From: Paenibacillus sp. EZ-K15
Lineage (GTDB): Bacteria > Bacillota > Bacilli > Paenibacillales > Paenibacillaceae
Assembly (NCBI RefSeq): GCF_002573715.1
Contig: NZ_PDHM01000012.1
Coordinates: 435,368 to 499,367 of the forward strand
Reading direction: 5' to 3'
Length of the DNA: 64,000 nucleotides
Below, one piece after another: positions 1 to 9,932 of this stretch (the stretch's first letter is position 1; each line of letters starts with the position of its first letter). A program made the translations under genes and the position numbers. The notes below the pieces were generated by a model that was given only the letters and a program-made list of their open reading frames with translations, was not told where the DNA came from and made no database searches.

Positions 1-1
1 A

Positions 2-1984
2 TATCAGCAAATCAAGGATAAACTGCAGAAAAAAACGGTGAAGGCGGTAGAGCTTGCCGTATCGAGCGAGGAAGCGCATCTGGCGCTTGCTTCATTTCCG
101 GCCAAGGCCCAGCGCCAGAAGGAAGTGCTCCAGTATATATTGGAAATGGAAGCATTTCTGCCGATATCGCAGAAGGATCTGCTGCAGACGCTGGGCGTCA
201 CCGCAGGCACCGTGAAGGCGCTGGCGGACAAAGGGCTGATTACCCTTGAGGATATCGAAGTGTTCCGCGACCCCTATCGGGGGCGGCATTTTACGCCTAG
301 CACCCCATTGGCGCTCACACCGGAGCAGCAAGCGGTGTACCGCAGCATCGTGCACAAGCTGGATGAACGCAAGCATGGCGTGTTTCTTCTCCACGGGGTA
401 ACAGGTAGCGGCAAGACCGAAATCTACCTGCAGACGATTCAGCGATGCCTTGAACAGGAGCGCCAGGCGATTGTCCTGGTGCCTGAAATATCGCTGACAC
501 CCCAAATGGTGGAACGGTTTAAAGCCCGTTTTGGCGACCGTGTAGCTGTCATGCACAGCCGGCTTTCAGATGGGGAGCGTTACGATGAATGGCGGAAAAT
601 AAGGGAAGGTCGGGCATCCGTTGTGGTGGGCGCACGATCGGCAGTATTTGCGCCGTTTGACCGTCTGGGCTTGATCATTATGGATGAGGAGCATGAAGGC
701 TCTTATAAGCAGGAAGAGACGCCGAAGTACCATGCCAGGGATGTTGCGATTCACCGTGCCCAGCTGACCGGTGCAGCCGTCATTTTGGGTTCGGCAACGC
801 CTTCGCTGGAGAGTTATCATGCGGCGAGATCGCAAGCTCAGGATGATTTTGCGCCTCATCTGCTGGAGATGCCGAGCCGTGCGCTGGGCAACAAGCTGCC
901 TGAGGTCCAGGTCGTGGATATGCGAGAGGAGCTGCGAGAAGGAAATCGCTCGATGTTTAGCCGCTCCCTGCATGCCGCGATTTCGGCAAGGCTGGAACGC
1001 GGGGAACAGACGGTGCTGCTGCTGAATCGGCGGGGCTACTCCACGTTTGTCATGTGCCGGAGCTGCGGATATGTGGCAGGCTGTCCGGAATGCGACATAT
1101 CGCTAACCTATCATCAGAAATCGAATAATTTGCGCTGCCACTATTGCGGTTATGCCGCACAGGCGCCGGAGGTTTGCCCGGATTGCGGAAGTGAACATAT
1201 ACGCTATTTCGGTACGGGAACGCAGCGTGTCGAGGAAGAATTGGCCAAGCTGTTTCCCGGCATTCGCGTCATTCGGATGGACGTTGATACCACGACCGAG
1301 AAGGGCTCCCATGAGAAGCTGCTGAAGCAGTTTCGAGATAAAAAAGGGGACGTGCTGCTAGGCACCCAGATGGTCGCCAAAGGCCTGGATTTCCCCGATG
1401 TCACCTTGGTCGGTGTCATTACAGCCGATTCGGCGCTGAACCTCCCCGATTTCCGGGCGGCTGAGAAGACGTTTCAGCTGCTTACGCAGGTTGCCGGAAG
1501 AGCAGGACGCCATCATCTGCCGGGTGAAGTGGTTATCCAATCCTATACGCCCGAGCATTATTCGATTATTCATGCAAGCAGCCATGATTATTTATCCTTT
1601 GTCAAGGACGAGCTGAAGCACCGCAAAGCGCTCCATTATCCGCCATATTGCAGGCTGATCCTGGTGACGCTGTCGCATGAACAGCTGCCGCTGCTGGTAA
1701 GAATGGCGGAGAATTTTGCTGCGACCATCAAAAGCGAATCCGACCGCCGGGGATGGTTTGGAAGTCTGGACCGCTTCGACGCTAGCGCGCTCGATATACT
1801 GGGTCCGGTAGCCTCCCCTATTCCGCGGTTGAAAAATAGATACAGATTTCAATGTATGATAAAATGGCGGGGAACGATGGATGCTGTCTCGCTGGTGCGT
1901 TCGGTTGCCGAGAAGCTTCAGGATTCGGCGCGGGACAGCAAGCTCCAGGTCAGTATTGACGTAGATCCGCAAATGTTAATGTAA
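2..1984 (+). CDS. priA: Primosomal protein N' (PriA helicase), 5' end outside window
   Basis: PriA is the 3'-to-5' DNA helicase that restarts stalled replication forks by loading the primosome. The frame is open from base 2, so the gene starts upstream; about 660 codons are visible, and the N-terminal DNA-binding part (roughly 150 residues by comparison with the 805-residue B. subtilis protein) is missing. Visible motifs are Walker A GVTGSGKTE, the DEEH box, and a zinc-binding region with paired cysteines (CRSCGY, CPEC, CHYCGY, CPDCG) in the helicase insert. It heads the conserved priA-def-fmt-rsmB run, all on the same strand. Identification is secure; only the start is unseen. Confidence 0.97.
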   Translation, partial: YQQIKDKLQKKTVKAVELAVSSEEAHLALASFPAKAQRQKEVLQYILEMEAFLPISQKDLLQTLGVTAGTVKALADKGLITLEDIEVFRDPYRGRHFTPSTPLALTPEQQAVYRSIVHKLDERKHGVFLLHGVTGSGKTEIYLQTIQRCLEQERQAIVLVPEISLTPQMVERFKARFGDRVAVMHSRLSDGERYDEWRKIREGRASVVVGARSAVFAPFDRLGLIIMDEEHEGSYKQEETPKYHARDVAIHRAQLTGAAVILGSATPSLESYHAARSQAQDDFAPHLLEMPSRALGNKLPEVQVVDMREELREGNRSMFSRSLHAAISARLERGEQTVLLLNRRGYSTFVMCRSCGYVAGCPECDISLTYHQKSNNLRCHYCGYAAQAPEVCPDCGSEHIRYFGTGTQRVEEELAKLFPGIRVIRMDVDTTTEKGSHEKLLKQFRDKKGDVLLGTQMVAKGLDFPDVTLVGVITADSALNLPDFRAAEKTFQLLTQVAGRAGRHHLPGEVVIQSYTPEHYSIIHASSHDYLSFVKDELKHRKALHYPPYCRLILVTLSHEQLPLLVRMAENFAATIKSESDRRGWFGSLDRFDASALDILGPVASPIPRLKNRYRFQCMIKWRGTMDAVSLVRSVAEKLQDSARDSKLQVSIDVDPQMLM

Positions 1985-2027
1985 TACAGCATATAATGAT
2001 GAAAAGCACAAGGATGGTGTCATAGAC

Positions 2028-2522
2028 ATGGCGATTCGTATTATCGTTAAAGAACCGGATGAGGTTCTTCATAAAAAGGCAAAGGAAGTTACCAAAATTA
2101 CCCCGAACGTTCAAAAACTCCTGGACGATATGGCCGATACCATGTACGATGCGGAAGGCGTTGGATTAGCTGCGCCGCAGGTCGGCATTCTGAAGCGTCT
2201 GATCGTGATTGATGCCGGTGACGAGCACGGTTTGATCAAGATGATCAATCCGGAGATCGTGGAGAGCGAAGGCGAGCAATTCGGACCGGAGGGCTGCCTG
2301 AGCATTCCGGGATGGAACGGGGATGTGCGCCGTGCGGAGAAAGTGACGGTTAAGGGGCTTGATCGTGAAGGCAAAGAGCTTATCATTACGGGTACCGGGC
2401 TGCTTGCGAGAGCGTTTCAGCATGAAATCGATCATCTGAACGGGGTGCTGTTTACGGAAATCGCTGATCGGGTGTATGAGTATGTTCCGGAACAGCCGAG
2501 AAAAGAGCTGGAGAATCGATGA
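2028..2522 (+). CDS. def: Peptide deformylase
   Basis: This metalloenzyme removes the formyl group from the initiator methionine of new proteins. The 164-residue length fits the Bacillus enzyme. All three family motifs are present in order: GVGLAAPQVG near residue 45, EGCLSIPG with the metal-binding cysteine near residue 90, and the HEIDH metal/catalytic motif near residue 130. The ATG lies just downstream of an AGGATGGTG-like ribosome site. Its stop overlaps the start of fmt by four bases (ATGA), so translation is probably coupled with the gene that adds the formyl group. Confidence 0.96.
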   Translation: MAIRIIVKEPDEVLHKKAKEVTKITPNVQKLLDDMADTMYDAEGVGLAAPQVGILKRLIVIDAGDEHGLIKMINPEIVESEGEQFGPEGCLSIPGWNGDVRRAEKVTVKGLDREGKELIITGTGLLARAFQHEIDHLNGVLFTEIADRVYEYVPEQPRKELENR

Positions 2523-3460
2523 ATATTGTATTTATGGGCACCCCGGCCTTTGCAGTACCCAGTCTGGAAATGTTGATTGCCGAAGGTTATTCTATAGCTG
2601 CCGTCGTTACGCAGCCTGACCGTCCGCAAGGGCGTAAAAAAGTGCTGACCCCAACACCGGTTAAGGAAGCCGCTCTTCGTCACGGCATCCCGGTTCTGCA
2701 GCCTCAGCGGCTGCGGAATCCGGAAGCCGTGGCCGAGCTGGCCCAATATAAGCCTGATTTGATCGTCACGGCCGCCTATGGCCAAATCCTGCCAAAATCA
2801 GTGCTGGATATGCCGTCACTCGGCTGTCTTAATGTCCACGGCTCGCTGCTCCCCGCTTATCGGGGAGGAGCTCCGATTCAGCGCAGCATCATCAACGGAG
2901 AATCCGTAACAGGCATCACCCTGATGTATATGGCGGAGGGGCTCGACACGGGTGACATGATTGCCAAGGCCGAGGTTCCCATTGAAGATGACGATACGGC
3001 CGGAACGATGTTCGAGAAGCTGAGCCAAGCCGGTGCGGAGCTGCTGATGCGGGAGCTGCCGCGGCTCGTGAAGGGCAAGGTAGATGCGGAGTCCCAGGAT
3101 GAAACGAAGGCAACGTATGCTCCGAATCTGACCCGGGATGATGAGAGAATCGACTGGACGCGCACTTCCCGCGAAATTTACAATCAAATTCGCGGTCTGG
3201 TTCCTTACTCCGGTGGATTTACGCTGTGGAACGGGGATGTGTTTAAAGTATGGGCAGCGGCTAAGCCGGACAGCGCACAGACCCCATCTAGCGATGCACA
3301 GCCCGGAACTGTGCTTGAGCTCCATGAAAAGGGGATCGTCGTGAAAACTGGCGACGGCACGCTGACGCTGTTAACAGTTCAACCCAGCGGCAAGAAGGCG
3401 ATGGATGCGGCGCAATTCGTGCGCGGGAGGAGCCTGACGGTCGGGACGGTGTTGACGTGA
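2519..3460 (+). CDS. fmt: Methionyl-tRNA formyltransferase
   Basis: The enzyme transfers a formyl group from 10-formyl-tetrahydrofolate to methionyl-tRNA(fMet). The 313-residue product shows the N-terminal formyltransferase fold with the folate-site motif HGSLLPAYRGGAPIQ near residue 110 and a downstream conserved Asp (GLDTGDM). A C-terminal tRNA-binding OB domain follows, containing the conserved VPYSGGFT segment. The start overlaps the def stop by ATGA and the end overlaps the GTG start of rsmB by four bases, so three translation-related genes are tightly coupled. Confidence 0.96.
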   Translation: MNIVFMGTPAFAVPSLEMLIAEGYSIAAVVTQPDRPQGRKKVLTPTPVKEAALRHGIPVLQPQRLRNPEAVAELAQYKPDLIVTAAYGQILPKSVLDMPSLGCLNVHGSLLPAYRGGAPIQRSIINGESVTGITLMYMAEGLDTGDMIAKAEVPIEDDDTAGTMFEKLSQAGAELLMRELPRLVKGKVDAESQDETKATYAPNLTRDDERIDWTRTSREIYNQIRGLVPYSGGFTLWNGDVFKVWAAAKPDSAQTPSSDAQPGTVLELHEKGIVVKTGDGTLTLLTVQPSGKKAMDAAQFVRGRSLTVGTVLT

Positions 3461-4839
3461 GCGGCAACCGCAGCCCGAAGGGGCGCCAAGACTCCCCGAG
3501 AGAGCTGGCGATGAATGTATTAACACAGGTTGAGCAGGAGGGGGCGTACAGTAATCTTCTGCTCAACACCGCCCTGCAGAAGTCCTCGCTTGCGAAGAGC
3601 GACGCGGGACTTGCCACAGAGCTGATCTATGGCACGATCTCTCGGCTGAACACGCTCGATTATTTTTTGGACAAGTTTGTCAATAAAGGGGTACAGAAGC
3701 TTCAGCCGTGGGTAAGGGCACTGCTTCGCATCAGTCTGTATCAGGTCGTATATCTGGATCGGATTCCGGATCACGCGGTTGTCAGCGAGGCCGTTAATCT
3801 GGCGAAGCGCCGCGGGCATCAAGGGATTTCCGGTATGGTGAACGGGGTGCTTCGGAATATTTTGCGTCAGAAGGAAAGCTTGGCGATCCCTGGGAATATG
3901 CCGGCGGCCCAGCGCATTTCTCTGCTGCATTCCCATCCGCAGTGGCTGGTGGAGCGCTGGATATCCCAGTATGGGATCGAGACCGCAGAGGCAATCTGTG
4001 GCGCGAATAATGAACCGCCGGCTGTCAGCGTCAGGGTGAACACCACGATGATCAGCCGGGAGGACATGTTGGCATTAATGAGCAGCCACGGCCTCAATGC
4101 CACCCCTTCGTCGCTTAGCCCCTATGGGATTGTCGTAAAAGGAGCGGGCAATATGGCCTTGACCGATTGGTATCGGGACGGGATGATCTCGATTCAGGAT
4201 GAAAGCTCCATGCTGGTCGCCGAGGCTGTACAGCCAGAGGCGGGAATGCGGGTGCTGGATTGCTGCGCAGCCCCGGGCGGGAAAAGTGCCCACATGGGCG
4301 AGCTGATGAAGGATGAAGGCAGCATTGTTGCCAACGACATCCATGCCCATAAAGGCAAGCTGATATCGGATCAGGCCAGCCGTTTGGGACTGGACAGCAT
4401 TTCGATCGTGACCGGTGACGCGCTGGATTTGGTTGACCGCTTCGAGCCTGCGTCTTTTGACCGAATTTTGCTGGATGCTCCATGCTCCGGCCTTGGCGTA
4501 ATCCGTCGCAAGCCTGATCTGAAGTGGGGCAAGTCACAGGAGGACATACATGAAATTGCGGAGCTGCAGCTAAGGCTGCTGGAGTCGGTCTCCACCTTGC
4601 TTCGTCCCGGAGGACTCTTGGTGTACAGCACGTGTACGATTGAGCCGCTGGAGAATGAAGGCGTTGTATCTGCTTTTCTGGAAAGCCATTCCGAGTTTGA
4701 CATCGCGAAAGATGGCCTCGGAGCCTTAAGCCGGCTGGAAGAGAAATCGCTTCAGCGTGGAGGCGGGATTCAAATTCTGCCCCAGCACTATCATAGTGAC
4801 GGCTTTTACATTGCAAGACTCGGCAGACGCCCCTCTTAG
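3457..4839 (+). CDS. rsmB: 16S rRNA (cytosine(967)-C5)-methyltransferase
   Basis: RsmB (Sun) methylates C967 of 16S rRNA using S-adenosylmethionine. At 460 residues it has the usual two-part layout: an N-terminal NusB-like RNA-binding domain (about residues 10-140) and a Rossmann methyltransferase domain. The SAM site reads DCCAAPGGKSAHM, and the two catalytic cysteines lie in APCSGLGVIRRKPDLKW and YSTCTIEPLENE. The GTG start overlaps the fmt stop. A rho-independent terminator follows at 4869-4890 and closes the operon. Confidence 0.95.
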   Translation: MSGNRSPKGRQDSPRELAMNVLTQVEQEGAYSNLLLNTALQKSSLAKSDAGLATELIYGTISRLNTLDYFLDKFVNKGVQKLQPWVRALLRISLYQVVYLDRIPDHAVVSEAVNLAKRRGHQGISGMVNGVLRNILRQKESLAIPGNMPAAQRISLLHSHPQWLVERWISQYGIETAEAICGANNEPPAVSVRVNTTMISREDMLALMSSHGLNATPSSLSPYGIVVKGAGNMALTDWYRDGMISIQDESSMLVAEAVQPEAGMRVLDCCAAPGGKSAHMGELMKDEGSIVANDIHAHKGKLISDQASRLGLDSISIVTGDALDLVDRFEPASFDRILLDAPCSGLGVIRRKPDLKWGKSQEDIHEIAELQLRLLESVSTLLRPGGLLVYSTCTIEPLENEGVVSAFLESHSEFDIAKDGLGALSRLEEKSLQRGGGIQILPQHYHSDGFYIARLGRRPS

Positions 4840-4868
4840 GGTGTCCGCCGCCATGACTATAGTCGTAT

Positions 4869-4890
4869 CCCGCCAATGCCGGCGGGTTTT
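4869..4890 (+). terminator. Terminator after rsmB
   Basis: The arms CCCGCC and GGCGGG are separated by six bases and followed by TTTT and a T-rich stretch. It ends the priA-def-fmt-rsmB transcript before the rlmN promoter. Confidence 0.7.
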
Positions 4891-4895
4891 CCTCT

Positions 4896-4924
4896 TTTAC
4901 CGTCTCTTTTATTTATGTTAGAAT
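4896..4924 (+). promoter_or_regulatory. Probable sigma-A promoter for the rlmN operon
   Basis: A TAGAAT -10 hexamer at 4919-4924 lies 17 bases after a weak -35 (TTTACC at 4896-4901), directly downstream of the rsmB terminator. It would drive rlmN-prpC-prkC-rsgA-rpe. The assignment rests on sequence similarity only. Confidence 0.4.
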
Positions 4925-5019
4925 AGGAAGAATGAAAAAAGAGATGCATATGAATGTAATAGGGAGAGTTCGGAAGAATGCTGACTGGACTTCCTCTAAA
5001 TTAGACAGGTGTGGTGAGA

Positions 5020-6060
5020 ATGAAACCTTTTATATATGATTATTCACTGGAAGAGCTTCAAGCATGGGCTCAAGAGAATGGGGAACCGGCGTTTCGCGGA
5101 ACCCAGATTTATGACTGGCTGTACGTAAAGCGGGTGAACGACTTTGCGGAAATGACGAATCTGTCCAAGGAGCTTCGGACGAAGCTGGAGCAGGAGTTTA
5201 GTTTCGTTACCCTGACGGAAATCACCAAGCTGGAGTCAAAGGACGGAACGGTCAAGTTTCTGTTCGGTCTGCATGATGACCATGCGATCGAGACCGTCAT
5301 CATGAGGCATAATTACGGCAACAGCATCTGCGTTACAACGCAGGTAGGCTGCCGTATCGGATGTACGTTCTGCGCATCCACATTGGGTGGCTTGAAGCGG
5401 AATCTGACCTCCGGCGAGATTGTTGCCCAGGTGGTTCAGGCGCAGAAGATTCTCGATAAAACGGGAGAACGTGTCGGCAGCATCGTGATCATGGGCTCAG
5501 GCGAACCGTTTGAGAACTATGAAGCGACCATGAAGTTTCTGCGCACGATGATCCATGAAAAAGGATTGAATATCGGCCAGCGCCACATTACCGTTTCGAC
5601 GAGTGGCATTGTGCCTAACATCTATAAATTCACGGAAGAGGATACCCAGATTAATCTGGCCATCTCCATCCATGCACCGAACGATAAGCTGCGCTCCAAG
5701 CTAATGCCTGTTAACCGCCGGTTCCCGTTTGATGACGTGATTGAGTCGCTTCGTTATTACCAAGCAAAAACCGGACGGCGCATTACGTTTGAATACGCCT
5801 TGATCGGCGGCGTAAACGATCAGGTTGAGCATGCCGAAGAGCTTGCGGATGTCATTAAGGATATGAACTGCTTCGTCAATCTGATTCCGGTTAACCATGT
5901 GCCGGAACGGAAATATGTTCGCACATCGCGTAACGATATTTTCAAATTTCAACGTGCGTTAGCAGACAAGGGGGTCAATGTGACCATCCGTCGTGAACAA
6001 GGCCATGATATCGCTGCCGCTTGCGGTCAGCTGCGGGCCAAGCATATGGAGTTGGGGTGA
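5020..6060 (+). CDS. rlmN: Dual-specificity 23S rRNA/tRNA adenine-C2 methyltransferase
   Basis: RlmN is a radical-SAM enzyme that methylates C2 of A2503 in 23S rRNA and A37 in some tRNAs. The cluster motif is CRIGCTFC (CxxxCxxC), followed by a GEP motif (GSGEPFENY) and a C-terminal conserved Cys in AAACGQL. I chose the ATG at 5020 (346 residues) because AGGTG sits seven bases upstream; an in-frame GTG at 5011 would add three residues. Cfr resistance enzymes are relatives, but the position before prpC-prkC-rsgA matches B. subtilis rlmN (yloN). Confidence 0.93.
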   Translation: MKPFIYDYSLEELQAWAQENGEPAFRGTQIYDWLYVKRVNDFAEMTNLSKELRTKLEQEFSFVTLTEITKLESKDGTVKFLFGLHDDHAIETVIMRHNYGNSICVTTQVGCRIGCTFCASTLGGLKRNLTSGEIVAQVVQAQKILDKTGERVGSIVIMGSGEPFENYEATMKFLRTMIHEKGLNIGQRHITVSTSGIVPNIYKFTEEDTQINLAISIHAPNDKLRSKLMPVNRRFPFDDVIESLRYYQAKTGRRITFEYALIGGVNDQVEHAEELADVIKDMNCFVNLIPVNHVPERKYVRTSRNDIFKFQRALADKGVNVTIRREQGHDIAAACGQLRAKHMELG

Positions 6061-6066
6061 GAAGAT

Positions 6067-6843
6067 TTGATCAAGACGGTTCATGTAAGCCATGTGGGAC
6101 GCGTTCGTCCTGTTAATGAAGATTCGGTATTTGTTAGCACACTGGAGCATGGCTATACCTTGGGTGTGGTTGCTGACGGTATGGGAGGTCACCTTGCGGG
6201 TGACACCGCCAGCAGGCTTGCGGTAGATACCGTAGCCGAGGATTTGTCCTCTTTGGAACAGGACATGTCCATGGAAAGTATTCGGGCTGCGCTTGGTGAT
6301 GCCATATTGCATGCCAATGCCGTTATCTATCGTGAAGCCTCGGCTGATGAGCGGCTTCACAATATGGGCACGACGATTGTAGCGGTGCTGCTGCGAGGTT
6401 CCGAAGGTTATATCGGACATATCGGGGATAGCAGGGCTTACAAAGTCGTTCCCGGACAAGTGATTCGACTCACAGATGACCACACATTGGTCAATGAGCT
6501 TTTTAAGAGTGGTCAGATTACGGAAGATCAACTGGAAACCCATCCCCGGAAAAATGTATTAAGCCGGGCACTTGGAACGGATGTGGATGTGACGGTTGAG
6601 CTAACACCGGTTACGATCGGAGAAGGCGAAGTGCTGCTGCTCTGCAGTGACGGGCTCAGCAACCGGGTCAGCCGAGAGCTGATCGGTCAGATTTCCGGTT
6701 CACTTGACCTTCCTCTGGAAGAAAGAGCGGATCGCCTGCTTCAACTGGCACTTCTTGCTGGCGGTGAGGACAACATCACGGTCGCTATGTTTGAACATCA
6801 AGAAGAAGTTGTCGGGCAACGTATAAAGGGGTGGGATTCATGA
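6067..6843 (+). CDS. prpC: PP2C-type Ser/Thr protein phosphatase PrpC
   Basis: PrpC removes phosphate from Ser/Thr on proteins, including the partner kinase PrkC. The 258-residue product carries the PP2C metal-site motifs: RPVNEDS near residue 15, VADGMGGHLAGD near residue 40, HIGDSRAY, TDDH, LCSDGLSNRV, and GGEDNITV near the C-terminus. Translation begins at TTG, with GGGGTGA about six bases upstream overlapping the end of rlmN. The gene overlaps prkC by ATGA, so phosphatase and kinase are probably made together. Confidence 0.95.
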   Translation: MIKTVHVSHVGRVRPVNEDSVFVSTLEHGYTLGVVADGMGGHLAGDTASRLAVDTVAEDLSSLEQDMSMESIRAALGDAILHANAVIYREASADERLHNMGTTIVAVLLRGSEGYIGHIGDSRAYKVVPGQVIRLTDDHTLVNELFKSGQITEDQLETHPRKNVLSRALGTDVDVTVELTPVTIGEGEVLLLCSDGLSNRVSRELIGQISGSLDLPLEERADRLLQLALLAGGEDNITVAMFEHQEEVVGQRIKGWDS

Positions 6844-8972
6844 TCGGACATGAATTGGCTGGTCGTTATAAAATTATAGAGCGCATCGGTGGCGGTGGCA
6901 TGGCGCTAGTCTACAAGGCTCAGGATATTTTGCTGAACCGGAATGTAGCGATCAAAGTGCTGCGCCAGCAGTTTGTGCATGACGAGGAATTTATTCGCCG
7001 TTTCCGGCGTGAGGCACAGTCAGCGGCTTCGTTGTCGCATTCCAACGTGGTCAGCATCTATGATGTGGGCCAAGAGGAAGAAGTGCATTACATCGTCATG
7101 GAATATATCGAAGGTCAGAATTTGAATGAAATTATAAAAGAACGGGCACCGCTGCAGGTGGAAGAAGCTGTGCGGATTGCTATCCAGATCTGCGATGCAC
7201 TGGGGCACGCCCATCATAACCAGATCATTCACCGGGATATTAAACCGCATAATATTCTGATTGGCCGGAATGGGAGGGTCAAAGTAACCGACTTTGGCAT
7301 TGCCAGGGCGGTCACGTCGACAACCATTACGCAGACAGGCTCTGTTGTGGGCTCTGTGCATTATTTTTCGCCGGAGCACGCCAAGGGCGTCGTTACTGGC
7401 GAGAAATCGGATTTATACTCACTTGGTATTGTGTTATATCAAATGCTCACGGCCCGTCTTCCATTTCTGGGCGAGAGCCCGATTAGCGTTGCGCTGAAAC
7501 ATCTCCAGGAGGAATTTGATGAGCCTAGAGAAGTGAATCCGCTTATTCCTCAAAGCGTGGAGAACATCATCCTGAAGTCCATGCGCAAAAACCCGGAGGA
7601 GCGTTACCAGTCTGCGGAAGAGATGATGGACGATCTCGAGACGTGCTTGATGCCGATGCGACTCAACGAACCGAAGATGGAGTTCGAGGACGATGCCGAT
7701 TCTACCCTGGTCATGCCGGCGCTCAAAACGATGCAGCGCAGCAGTCAGCATCAGCATAACCCGGACGATGACTCGGATGACGAGGAATTTGAGGAAAAGC
7801 CGACCGGTAAACCGAAGAAAAAATGGGTCAAGCCGACCATCATCATCGGTTCGGTGCTCCTGTTCCTCGGCATCATGGCTGGTGTCGTCATGTATGTGAG
7901 CAACATGCTGGAGGTACCTGAGGTTAAGGTGCCCCCAGTTGTAGGCATGACGGAAGAGGAAGCGATCCGCGAGCTTGAGGCCCAAGGTTTGACGGTGAAT
8001 GAGGAAGTGATCCGGAAATATAAACCGGATGTCGATGAAGGCATCGTGTTTGCACAGGACAAGGAAGCTGAGACCATGCTGAAGAAGGGGTCTCCGGTTC
8101 AATTGTCGGTTGGGGATGCGAAGCCGCTTCCGGAAATGCCGGACCTTAATGGAAAGACGTTTGATGAGGCTGTTGCTGCGTTAAAAGAAATTGGCGTTAA
8201 GGAAACCTCCATTAAACGATCGTCCGAAAAAAATGATGAAGTTCCTCAAGGCAAGATCTTTAAACAAAGTCCAGAAGCCACTACAAAAATCGATCCGGAA
8301 ACGGAAGTAATCAACGTAACGGTAAGCGAGGGCAAGAATTTTGTCCCTATGCCGGGCGTGGTTGGCTTAGAGCAGGAGAATGCCGTCAATATATTGGAGT
8401 CCAATGGCTTTAAGGTTGAGGCAATCAAAGAGAGATCCAGTTATGAAGTGAAGAAGGGCATCGTAGTAGAGCAGTGGCCGCATGAGGCCAATGAACAGGT
8501 TCCTCCAGGCTCCAAAATCACATTATTCGTAAGCTCCGGCTATCCTTCCGATGCGCTTGAGTATAATTACAGTGTACCGGTCTCGCCAAGCATGGAAGGC
8601 CAGGAAAGCAAAATTCGGGTCGTTTTCACCGATGCGCTGGGAGAAAACCAGGAAGCTGTGAACAAGGTCATTACAACCTCGGAAATGGTACCTGTGAAGC
8701 TGCTGCTGGCTCCTGACAAACATGCAACGGTCATGATCTTCCGTGACGGTCGCCAAGTGGATACGTACAGCGTAAGTTACAGCGATGTCAAGAATGGCAC
8801 CGTGCCGCAGCCGACCTTTGAACAACCGCCTGTTGAGCCTGATGTACCGGTGGACACCAATCCGGATGAAGGAACTGGCGAGGAAGGTTCGAATGAGGAA
8901 GATGATGCAGCTTACCATTGGGATAACGGGAACAATGGAAATGGCAAGGGCAAAGGTAAAGATAACGATTAG
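6840..8972 (+). CDS. prkC: PASTA-domain Ser/Thr protein kinase PrkC
   Basis: This membrane kinase senses muropeptides or cell-wall fragments and phosphorylates cytoplasmic targets; in B. subtilis it promotes spore germination. The 710-residue product has a kinase domain (residues about 8-270, glycine loop IGGGGMALVYKA, catalytic HRDIKPHN, DFG), then an acidic linker, one membrane helix near residue 335, three extracellular PASTA repeats (about 360-560), and a Gly/Asn/Lys-rich tail. The ATG at 6840 overlaps the prpC stop and has AAAGGGG eight bases upstream; an in-frame GTG at 6831 is less likely. Confidence 0.95.
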   Translation: MIGHELAGRYKIIERIGGGGMALVYKAQDILLNRNVAIKVLRQQFVHDEEFIRRFRREAQSAASLSHSNVVSIYDVGQEEEVHYIVMEYIEGQNLNEIIKERAPLQVEEAVRIAIQICDALGHAHHNQIIHRDIKPHNILIGRNGRVKVTDFGIARAVTSTTITQTGSVVGSVHYFSPEHAKGVVTGEKSDLYSLGIVLYQMLTARLPFLGESPISVALKHLQEEFDEPREVNPLIPQSVENIILKSMRKNPEERYQSAEEMMDDLETCLMPMRLNEPKMEFEDDADSTLVMPALKTMQRSSQHQHNPDDDSDDEEFEEKPTGKPKKKWVKPTIIIGSVLLFLGIMAGVVMYVSNMLEVPEVKVPPVVGMTEEEAIRELEAQGLTVNEEVIRKYKPDVDEGIVFAQDKEAETMLKKGSPVQLSVGDAKPLPEMPDLNGKTFDEAVAALKEIGVKETSIKRSSEKNDEVPQGKIFKQSPEATTKIDPETEVINVTVSEGKNFVPMPGVVGLEQENAVNILESNGFKVEAIKERSSYEVKKGIVVEQWPHEANEQVPPGSKITLFVSSGYPSDALEYNYSVPVSPSMEGQESKIRVVFTDALGENQEAVNKVITTSEMVPVKLLLAPDKHATVMIFRDGRQVDTYSVSYSDVKNGTVPQPTFEQPPVEPDVPVDTNPDEGTGEEGSNEEDDAAYHWDNGNNGNGKGKGKDND

Positions 8973-9023
8973 AAACAAGTTGTGAGCACACTAAATTTCA
9001 ACAAGAAAGGTGAGGCCTATTAT

Positions 9024-9932
9024 ATGCTAGAGGGACTGATCGTGAAGGCACTAAGCGGATATTATTATGTCAAACCAATGCAGGATGGCAACATTATATC
9101 CGGGGAGGACCCAGCGGTTCAATGCAGAGCCCGCGGCATTTTCAAAAAGAAAGGTATCTCTCCGCTCGTTGGAGATCACGTGATGTACTCATTGACTGAA
9201 AATGGGGAAGGGACCGTGGACGAAATTCTTCCACGGTCTTCCCAATTAATTCGCCCGCCTGTCGCGAACGTCGACCTGGCGGTGCTGTTGTTTTCGGTCA
9301 AAGAACCGAATCTGAGCCTGCATCTGCTGGACAAGTTTCTGGTACATATTGAGCATGAGAGCCTTGAGGCATTGATCTGTCTGACGAAGCAGGATCTTGT
9401 GGACGCCTCCGACGGTGTACTGGAGCAGGTGAAGCGCCAGTATGAAGAGATTGGTTATGAAGTGCTGATTACCAGCTCTCTGCAAGGGATCGGGACCGAA
9501 GAGGTGAAGAAACGCCTGGCCGGTCGAATCAGTGTCTTCTCCGGTCAATCCGGTGTCGGGAAATCGTCCCTGCTGAATGCGTTGATGCCAGGCCTCTCGC
9601 TGGAGACGAGTGAAATTAGTCTGCGTCTTGGCCGCGGTCGACATACGACACGCCATGTGGAGCTGATTGAGCTTGATAACGGAGGGTATGTAGCCGATAC
9701 ACCCGGCTTTAGCCAGTTGGATTTTCTGGAGCTGGGTGTCGAGGAGTTATCGACCTGTTTCAGAGAATTTGCTCCTTATGCTGCGGAATGTAAATTCAGA
9801 GGCTGCAGTCATCTGCAGGAGCCGGGCTGCCGGGTGATCCAAGCCAAAGAGGATGGAATCATCCTGGCTAGCCGTTATGAGCATTATGTGGAGTTTTATA
9901 CAGAGATGAAAGACAAGAAGCGGAGGTACTGA
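9024..9932 (+). CDS. rsgA: Ribosome small-subunit-dependent GTPase A
   Basis: RsgA (CpgA) is a GTPase that checks late maturation of the 30S subunit. The 302-residue protein has an N-terminal OB fold, a circularly permuted GTPase domain (TKQD G4 before the G1 loop GQSGVGKSSLLNAL and G3 DTPG), and a zinc finger whose ligands lie in CKFRGCSHLQEPGC. The ATG at 9024 is preceded at good distance by AAAGGTGAGG and gives the N-terminus typical of the family (EG-I-KALSG-YYV); an upstream GTG at 8982 lacks this support. Confidence 0.95.
   Translation: MLEGLIVKALSGYYYVKPMQDGNIISGEDPAVQCRARGIFKKKGISPLVGDHVMYSLTENGEGTVDEILPRSSQLIRPPVANVDLAVLLFSVKEPNLSLHLLDKFLVHIEHESLEALICLTKQDLVDASDGVLEQVKRQYEEIGYEVLITSSLQGIGTEEVKKRLAGRISVFSGQSGVGKSSLLNALMPGLSLETSEISLRLGRGRHTTRHVELIELDNGGYVADTPGFSQLDFLELGVEELSTCFREFAPYAAECKFRGCSHLQEPGCRVIQAKEDGIILASRYEHYVEFYTEMKDKKRRY

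Noticed and set aside
4115-4876. 253-codon frame antisense to rsmB
   Set aside because: It is a shadow of rsmB with biased composition and no start signals.
4949-5038. 29-codon frame overlapping the rlmN start
   Set aside because: It lacks a ribosome site and overlaps a secure gene start; a leader peptide cannot be supported.
5020-6060. Cfr-type antibiotic resistance methyltransferase
   Set aside because: The gene order (before prpC-prkC-rsgA) and sequence match the housekeeping RlmN, not the C8-methylating Cfr branch.
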